From Collinsella sp. (GTDB lineage Bacteria > Actinomycetota > Coriobacteriia > Coriobacteriales > Coriobacteriaceae): a DNA stretch of 47,915 nt. Position numbers and translations under genes: made by a program. Below are positions 42,802-47,915 of the stretch, piece by piece. The DNA is taken from the NCBI GenBank assembly GCA_019419545.1, contig DXZT01000045.1, positions 1 through 47,915 on the forward strand, read 5' to 3'. Numbering within the stretch: the stretch's first letter is position 1; each line of letters opens with the position of its first letter. Under the pieces are notes generated by a model. That model was not told the DNA's origin, did not search any database, and saw only the letters and a program-made list of their open reading frames with translations.

Positions 42802-42850
42802 TAAAATGCCGCTCGCTGGGGCGTCGCAGAACGATTCCCCGGCGAGCGGC
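42802..42850 (-). terminator. Intrinsic terminator of the beta-glucoside operon
   Basis: GCCGCTCGCTGGGG and CCCCGGCGAGCGGC pair over 14 bp with one wobble. ATTTTATT follows on the minus strand. The plus side lacks a T tract, though the hairpin could still stall transcripts from the YgiQ-type gene. Confidence 0.8.
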
Positions 42851-42879
42851 CGATTAATATTGTCTATCTCAAAACGTCG

Positions 42880-44250
42880 TTACTTTTTGTCGAAACGACC
42901 ATAGAGCGCAAACGAGAGCGCCGCAGAGATAACCCAAGTCAAAGCGATGCAGACGACAATCATGATCAGGTTCATGGGATTGCCGCTTGGATCGGCATAA
43001 ACGGGCAACGAGGTAATGCCGGGCATAACAAAGCCGAAGCACTTTGCGCCGAGAACAACGGTAAGCGCACCGCCAATGCCATCCGCAATCATCGCAGCGA
43101 TAAGCGGAGTCCTGTTAGGAACCTGAACGGTAAACAAGGCGGGCTCGGAAATTCCCATAAATGCTGAGAAGGCGCACGTCATTGCAGCGGACTTGAGCTT
43201 TTCGTCGGTCATGCGCAGGGCTGCACCAAAAGACGCACCGCTTTCGGCGAGGTTATGGCAGAAAGAGATCGGGAGCAGATAGTCATACCCAAGCGTTGCG
43301 ATATTGGAAATCTGGATAGGGCTCGTTGACTGATGCATGCCGAAGAGCACGATAAGCGGCATAAAGAAGCCCAGCAGAAAACCGGCAACGGGGCCTAACG
43401 TCGAGAATAGCCAAACGATACCGTTGGCAAGACCAAGACCGCACCAGGCACCAATCGGAGCGAGCACAAACAGGTTGACGGGAATCACGATAGCAAGGGA
43501 GAGCGCCGGAACGACAACGAGCTTAAAAAGATCCGGCACGACTTTGTCGATTGCACGATATACAAAAGACAAGCCAATGACGCCAAAGATAACCGGGAAC
43601 ACGGAATCGGCGTAGCTAAAAATCGGCACCGCAAAACCGAACAGCGCAAGGGGCGTCTCGCCCGTACCGACAGCGTTGACAATGGTCGGGTACATCAGCG
43701 ATCCGGCAACACAAAGCGCAAGCGAACGGTTGACCCGGAACTTATCAGCTGTAGACATTGCCAGCAAAAACGGCAAGAAGTAGAACGGGATATCCGAAAT
43801 CATATTGAATATCGCAAAGTCGCCGGCACCCGTGTCGATTCCAAAAGCCGCGATAGCAGCCAGGATGCCCTTTACGATGCCTCCCGCCACCAGTGCGGGA
43901 ATGATAGCGGAAAAGATGCCGGTGATGATATCGAATACGCGAGCCGAACCTTTTTGGAGCTCAGGCTGCTCGGCGTCGGCGGAGACCTCGCCACCCATCC
44001 TGTCACCTAGCATGGGCTCCAATTCGTCATATACCGACCCCACGCTGGCGCCGATGATAACTTGCCACTGTCCGTCTTTAACCTGCGCGCCCAAGGCGCC
44101 GTCAAGCGTCTTAAGGGCCCCCAGGTCTGCCTTGCTATCGTCCTTCAGGTTGAATCTGAGCCTTGTAATGCAGTGCGTTGCCATAACAACGTTATCGGCG
44201 CCGCCCACGAGCTCGAGGACACGAGCGGCCAGTTCCTTCTTGTCTGCCAC
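42880..44250 (-). CDS. PTS beta-glucoside-type EIIBC transporter
   Basis: Sugar permease of the glucose family that phosphorylates a beta-glucoside during uptake. It is 456 residues from the GTG at 44250, which has AGGAG 8 bases upstream; a GTG at 44259 overlaps that site. Domain IIB (1-90) has the phosphorylated C27 in THCITRLRF. Domain IIC (100-450) has ten or so membrane helices and the GISEPALFTV signature. No IIA domain is fused, so a separate IIA is needed. The stop of the GH1 gene is 11 bases upstream, forming a two-gene operon. The sugar (cellobiose, salicin, arbutin or similar) is not determined. Base composition is more AT-rich than the neighbours. Confidence 0.93.
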   Translation of the reverse strand: MADKKELAARVLELVGGADNVVMATHCITRLRFNLKDDSKADLGALKTLDGALGAQVKDGQWQVIIGASVGSVYDELEPMLGDRMGGEVSADAEQPELQKGSARVFDIITGIFSAIIPALVAGGIVKGILAAIAAFGIDTGAGDFAIFNMISDIPFYFLPFLLAMSTADKFRVNRSLALCVAGSLMYPTIVNAVGTGETPLALFGFAVPIFSYADSVFPVIFGVIGLSFVYRAIDKVVPDLFKLVVVPALSLAIVIPVNLFVLAPIGAWCGLGLANGIVWLFSTLGPVAGFLLGFFMPLIVLFGMHQSTSPIQISNIATLGYDYLLPISFCHNLAESGASFGAALRMTDEKLKSAAMTCAFSAFMGISEPALFTVQVPNRTPLIAAMIADGIGGALTVVLGAKCFGFVMPGITSLPVYADPSGNPMNLIMIVVCIALTWVISAALSFALYGRFDKK

Positions 44251-44261
44251 GACAATCACTC

Positions 44262-45740
44262 CTACCCAAGATCCTCGCCATTAGTGGCGATACATTTCTG
44301 ATACCAATAGAAAGAGTCTTTACGCGAGCGCTCCGCAGTGCCGTTGCCGCAATTATCCAGATCGACATAGATAAGCCCGTAGCGCTTGTCCATCGTAAGA
44401 GGACCGCAGGCAACAAGGTCAATGAATCCCCAGATCATGTATCCGCGCACGTCAACGCCATCGATCACCGCTTCTTTAAGGCACTTTATGTGCTGGCGCA
44501 AATAATCGATTCGATACTCGTCGTGGATGCTGCCATCCTCCTCGACTACATCAGATGTACCGAGGCCGTTCTCGGCGATATACAGAGGCAGCCCATAGCG
44601 GTCATACATCTGGTTAAGGGTAACCCTCAGGCCAATGGGATCGAGCTGCCAGCCCCACTCACTCGTCTCGAGATAAGGGTTCTTGTTTGCCATGACCAGA
44701 TTACCCGCAGTCTTCTCCCATCCCTGATCGCAGGTGGATACCTGGGAAAAGTAGTACGAAAAGGCCAGGAAGTCGACCGTGTTGCGAGCGATGAGCTCTT
44801 CATCGCCCGGTTCCATTTGAATCTCGATATCACACGCATCGAAATAGCGATTCATATAAGCGGGGTATTTTCCACGAGCCATCACGTCCGTATAGAACCA
44901 GTTGGAATACTGGTCGTCGTGAATAGCCTGCATGTTATCTTCGGGACGGCAGGTGGCGGGATACGTACAGAATCGAGCGATCATGCCGCCAACGGGAGTA
45001 TCGGGCGAAAGACGATGGACAATCTCGACGGCACGCGCATTGGCAACGAACTCGTGGTGCAGGCACTGGAAGATGGCTCGATCGAAGTTCTCCCCCTCTT
45101 CGTCTTTGACCAGACAGACCCCGTCCCAAGGCGAAAAACGCGCTGCATTGAACTCGTTAAAAGGCAGCCAGAAATCGACCAGATCGCCCAATTCCGTAAC
45201 GATTGTCTCGACATAGCGGGCGAAGAAATCAATCGTCTTGCGATTCTTCCATCCCCCATATGTGGTGACAAGATTTACCGGGATGTCATAGTGGAGCATG
45301 GTGACGAAGGTTTTAATGCCGTGCTTTTTGCACTCACCCAGCATGCTTCGATACCACTCGATGCCTTCGCGGTTAGGCTCAAGATCATCTCCGTTAGGAT
45401 AGATTCGGCTCCAGCAAATAGAAGTGCGGAACAGCTTGAGGCCCATCTCCGCAAAAAGCGCGATGTCCTCACGGTAGTGATGATAGAAGTCGTTACCGCG
45501 CCTAAACGGGTAGAACTCAACACCATCATCTGCGAGAGCGTTCATTAGTTCGTCATGGCAGAAGGGGTTGTTTTGATGCTTGTCCTCAATCTGGTCATGA
45601 GTCCAGGTACCATCCAGCCATCGACAATCCTGCGTCGACTTTCCCTTTCCGCCCTCATTCCAGGCGCCATCGGCCTGCGAGCACGATATGGCTCCGCCCC
45701 ATAAAAAGTCGGAGTCAAACCCATGTTTTAACTTACTCAT
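44262..45740 (-). CDS. GH1 6-phospho-beta-glucosidase
   Basis: Cytosolic glycosidase that splits the phosphorylated sugar delivered by the adjacent EIIBC. It is 492 residues from the ATG at 45740, with AAGGAGGG close upstream. Acid/base E196 lies in LPFNEFNAA; nucleophile E390 lies in YIAENGLG. The C-terminus KDSFYWYQKCIATNGEDL carries the Ser/Lys/Tyr phosphate-binding pattern of 6-phospho enzymes. FLWGGAISCSQADGAW is the GH1 N-terminal signature. First gene of the operon, divergent from an AraC-type regulator. Confidence 0.95.
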   Translation of the reverse strand: MSKLKHGFDSDFLWGGAISCSQADGAWNEGGKGKSTQDCRWLDGTWTHDQIEDKHQNNPFCHDELMNALADDGVEFYPFRRGNDFYHHYREDIALFAEMGLKLFRTSICWSRIYPNGDDLEPNREGIEWYRSMLGECKKHGIKTFVTMLHYDIPVNLVTTYGGWKNRKTIDFFARYVETIVTELGDLVDFWLPFNEFNAARFSPWDGVCLVKDEEGENFDRAIFQCLHHEFVANARAVEIVHRLSPDTPVGGMIARFCTYPATCRPEDNMQAIHDDQYSNWFYTDVMARGKYPAYMNRYFDACDIEIQMEPGDEELIARNTVDFLAFSYYFSQVSTCDQGWEKTAGNLVMANKNPYLETSEWGWQLDPIGLRVTLNQMYDRYGLPLYIAENGLGTSDVVEEDGSIHDEYRIDYLRQHIKCLKEAVIDGVDVRGYMIWGFIDLVACGPLTMDKRYGLIYVDLDNCGNGTAERSRKDSFYWYQKCIATNGEDLG

Positions 45741-45820
45741 TTGCCCTCCTTGATCGGATGCTCCAGCGGATAACCCAATACTAGGAAGAACAAGATGCAT
45801 AAGATATCGCATAGAAAGCG

Positions 45821-45849
45821 TTTGTTTATAACATTTTTTTAGATATAAT
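45821..45849 (+). promoter_or_regulatory. Promoter of the AraC-type regulator gene
   Basis: TTTGTT (45821-45826), a 17-base spacer and a consensus TATAAT (45844-45849). ACCGTT occurs at 45850-45855 and again 22 bases later, the spacing expected for direct AraC half-sites. ATGCATAAGATATCGCAT lies upstream. This short gap also holds the divergent GH1 promoter. Confidence 0.65.
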
Positions 45850-45893
45850 ACCGTTTAAGGTATCGATTCTACCGTTCACCCTTGGAACACCCC

Positions 45894-46886
45894 ATGGATT
45901 CGAATCTCAAACAGCTGCTCTATACGCATACCGAGACCGAAGAGTGGCATCGCACACATCCGGGAGAGCTCAGCCCGCGATATAACAGGGTGGAAACCAC
46001 AACCATTAACGGCGAAGAGGTCTATCTGTTTGATTGGAAAGAAACTCTCGACGAAAACCCCGTGGGCCTTATCAAGGAGTCGCGCTTTACCGATATTCCT
46101 CCTCATATCAATCGGGATATGGAGCTTAACTACGTGTACGACGGCGTCTGCACGTTTATCGTCAACGGACGGTCACTGCTCCTTAAAAAGGGTGATGTGC
46201 TCATTTGCAACACCGGCGTAGTCAGAAGCGTTCCATACGTTAAGGGCGAGCATGATATCGTCATTTCGATCGTCTTCAAAAAAGAAATGTTCGATTCGTT
46301 GTTCCTGAGCCAGCTACCCGGCGCGTCACCATTAACGAATCTTCTATTTGATTTTGTGTCCAAAAACCGCGAGGCCCGAAAATATCTCATTCTTCCAGAG
46401 GAATACGCCCGACATGCGCGACGCCTCATCGAGATGCTCTTTATCGAATATCACTTTAAAGATGCCTATTCCAATGAACTCATGAGGCACCTCGCCGTCA
46501 GCCTATTCCTTGTTCTCATTCGAGGACTGTACCGACGCTCCGCAACTGATAACCAGGCGATCATGTCGGACGAACGCATCGTGTCGATTCTGAATCATAT
46601 TGAGCGAAGCTACGGCGACTGCACACTCGAAAGCATTGCGAGCGATACGGGTTATAGCACCAGCTATCTCAGCAGCTTGATCAAGCAAAAAACCGGCAAA
46701 ACGTTTTCGCAAATCAAGCTCAACCAGCAGCTCACAGAGGCGGCATATCTTCTCAATAACACCGAGCGCAGCGTGCAGTATGTAGCCCGAAAAGTCGGCA
46801 TCTCCAACATGTCATTCTTTTACTCAAAATTTAAAGAAGCATTCGGCGAAACGCCAGGTGCGTTCAGGACGCATCGGTCTAATTAA
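45894..46886 (+). CDS. AraC-family transcription regulator of the beta-glucoside operon
   Basis: Protein of 330 residues from the ATG at 45894 (an in-frame TTG lies 12 bases earlier). The N-terminal cupin-like sensor domain (about 1-160) includes HINRDMELNYVYDGVCTF and LLLKKGDVLICN. The C-terminal double helix-turn-helix (about 228-328) has TLESIASDTGYSTSYLSSLIKQ and SVQYVARKVGISNMSFFYSKFK, then GETPGAFR. It is divergent from the GH1-EIIBC operon and probably activates it with a beta-glucoside. Only 8 bases separate it from the convergent CPBP gene, with no terminator visible. Confidence 0.93.
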   Translation: MDSNLKQLLYTHTETEEWHRTHPGELSPRYNRVETTTINGEEVYLFDWKETLDENPVGLIKESRFTDIPPHINRDMELNYVYDGVCTFIVNGRSLLLKKGDVLICNTGVVRSVPYVKGEHDIVISIVFKKEMFDSLFLSQLPGASPLTNLLFDFVSKNREARKYLILPEEYARHARRLIEMLFIEYHFKDAYSNELMRHLAVSLFLVLIRGLYRRSATDNQAIMSDERIVSILNHIERSYGDCTLESIASDTGYSTSYLSSLIKQKTGKTFSQIKLNQQLTEAAYLLNNTERSVQYVARKVGISNMSFFYSKFKEAFGETPGAFRTHRSN

Positions 46887-46894
46887 AGGCGTTA

Positions 46895-47809
46895 TTACTC
46901 AGACCGATCAGCTTCGCGCGACACGGGAATGCGCAATCGAAGCAGCGAGCGCATCGCCTCTACCAGCACAAAGCCGGCGATGCCAACCGTGACCACAACG
47001 TCGAGCGGTGTGCCCACAAACCACAGCAGCCCCATGAGATACGACCCGGCATTAAACGCAAAGTGCAGCAGAATCGTGTAGCGAAGCTTTCCGGTGGTCA
47101 CGAGTACCCAACCAAAAATGAGGCCGGCAGCGCCCGCGTAGCAGCCCTGCACCCAGTTCATGTGCATAAAGCCGAAGACCGCCGCCTGCAGCACGATTGC
47201 CGCGGCGACGCCCCAGGTACTCGGGGCCGCCCAGGGCACTATGGCGCCGTCCTGCGCGTTCGCGCGGCGCCGGCGCTTCCAGAACGAACGGCACTGTGGA
47301 TTAAACGCACGCAGCGAAAACTCAAAGATGATGCCGCGCACCAGGAGCTCTTCGCAAAACGGAGCGCCGAGCACTGTGGTCAAGACAGCAAGAAGGCTGG
47401 TATCGCCCATGCCCGTCTCCTCGACGAGCTCGCTATAGTCTGCCGCGACCTCGGGCAGCAGCGACAGTACGCCGTCGCATAGGTAGCTAATGACCACCTG
47501 CATGGATAGGCCGATCACGACAACGCAGGCAATGCGCTTCCATGCCGCGCCTGCTCCCCCGCCGAGTGGGCGTTCGCCTTGCCGGCGCGCCATGAAGGAG
47601 CGGGGCCACAGATAGCGCCACCACAGCAGCGCCATCAAAAATGACGCCGTCTGAGCGGCAGCCTGGAACCATTGGATATCGAGATTGTCGATCGGATAGC
47701 CCGTCAGCACCGACACGGCATCGAGAACTGAAAACAGAACCATGCTCAGGGCAATATCGGCAGCAACAACACCAAAACAGGCAAGCGCCCAAATCATCGC
47801 ATTGAGCAT
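46895..47809 (-). CDS. CPBP-family intramembrane glutamic endopeptidase
   Basis: Membrane protein of 304 residues, ABI/CAAX-protease-like. The motifs are EELLVRGIIFEF (the EExxxR motif), FGFMHMNW (FxxxH) and LLHFAFNAG (HxxxN), all within membrane helices as in the family. About eight hydrophobic segments. The ATG at 47809 has GGAGG 5 bases before it; an upstream in-frame start at 47833 lies behind that site. Members act on prenylated peptides or bacteriocin-type substrates in some species; here the substrate is unknown and no peptide gene is adjacent. Confidence 0.92.
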   Translation of the reverse strand: MLNAMIWALACFGVVAADIALSMVLFSVLDAVSVLTGYPIDNLDIQWFQAAAQTASFLMALLWWRYLWPRSFMARRQGERPLGGGAGAAWKRIACVVVIGLSMQVVISYLCDGVLSLLPEVAADYSELVEETGMGDTSLLAVLTTVLGAPFCEELLVRGIIFEFSLRAFNPQCRSFWKRRRRANAQDGAIVPWAAPSTWGVAAAIVLQAAVFGFMHMNWVQGCYAGAAGLIFGWVLVTTGKLRYTILLHFAFNAGSYLMGLLWFVGTPLDVVVTVGIAGFVLVEAMRSLLRLRIPVSREADRSE

Positions 47810-47902
47810 GCCAACCTCCTCAAAACCCGGCACTTAGGGACGTTCCTTAACTGCCGGCAGAGACGATATGAGCAGGACATAAAAACATTGGGAGCCCCCG
47901 GC

Positions 47903-47915
47903 ATGAAAGACCGCG
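47903..47915 (+). CDS. Possible start of a gene cut by the window edge
   Basis: ATGAAAGACCGCG with GGGAG about 8 bases upstream, after a 93-bp gap. Only four codons are present, so this is a guess based on the ribosome site alone. Confidence 0.25.

Noticed and set aside
45805..45822. CcpA-type catabolite site near AAACGCTTTCT in the GH1/AraC gap (minus or plus)
   Set aside because: Only one half matches the consensus, and CcpA is not expected in this phylum.

Overview
The window looks like chromosomal DNA of a high-GC Gram-positive gut actinobacterium of the class Coriobacteriia, most likely Collinsella or a close relative. This is an inference from gene content, GC-rich codon use, an LAxTG-type sorting motif with a Tat-like signal on a secreted lipase, and actinobacterial-style repair genes. 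No rRNA, tRNA, CRISPR array, complete insertion sequence or prophage was recognised. Coding density is high, and most genes between 11 and 33 kb lie on the minus strand.

Region 1 (1-13 kb). One-carbon folate genes folD and fchA open the window, and fhs (formate-THF ligase) lies at 11.3-13.0 kb. Between them are a lipoprotein, a large Tat-exported, probably wall-anchored PI-PLC-like phosphodiesterase, a small PH-like protein, a solitary YhcG-type PD-(D/E)XK nuclease, a zinc-ribbon protein, a CDF metal exporter and a single-pass membrane protein with TxxV motifs and heptad repeats.

Region 2 (13-33 kb) is a DNA replication and repair block: ruvCAB with a LexA-like box upstream, a SWIM/SNF2 helicase, dnaE (Pol III alpha) and addBA. 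Set among them are a superoxide reductase and a protein with the architecture of glutamine-dependent NAD synthetase whose catalytic motifs are lost in both halves. The block ends with a TrpR/YerC-like regulator and a holin-family membrane protein.

Region 3 (33.6-36.5 kb) handles sulfur: an Rrf2 regulator divergent from cysK, then mnmA (tRNA 2-thiouridylase), with no cysteine desulfurase next to them. Region 4 (36.5-42.8 kb) has an M42 aminopeptidase, a FucO-like lactaldehyde reductase, a YoaK/DUF1275 membrane protein and a YgiQ-type radical SAM protein. Region 5 (42.9-46.9 kb) is a beta-glucoside module: a GH1 6-phospho-beta-glucosidase and a PTS EIIBC in one operon, divergent from an AraC regulator, in visibly more AT-rich DNA. 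A CPBP-family membrane protease closes the window.

The least explained signals are: (i) a 63-bp palindromic intergenic element present twice in opposite orientation (25495-25557, 36545-36607) with a compensatory stem change; (ii) the doubly inactivated NAD-synthetase-like protein; (iii) a pair of inverted, codon-register-matched remnants (LNTP..AR..V.H) in the 600-bp gap at 37.7-38.3 kb; (iv) a structured, terminator-ended minus-strand RNA at about 7143-7290; and (v) repeats plus an orphan terminator at 1.7-1.9 kb.
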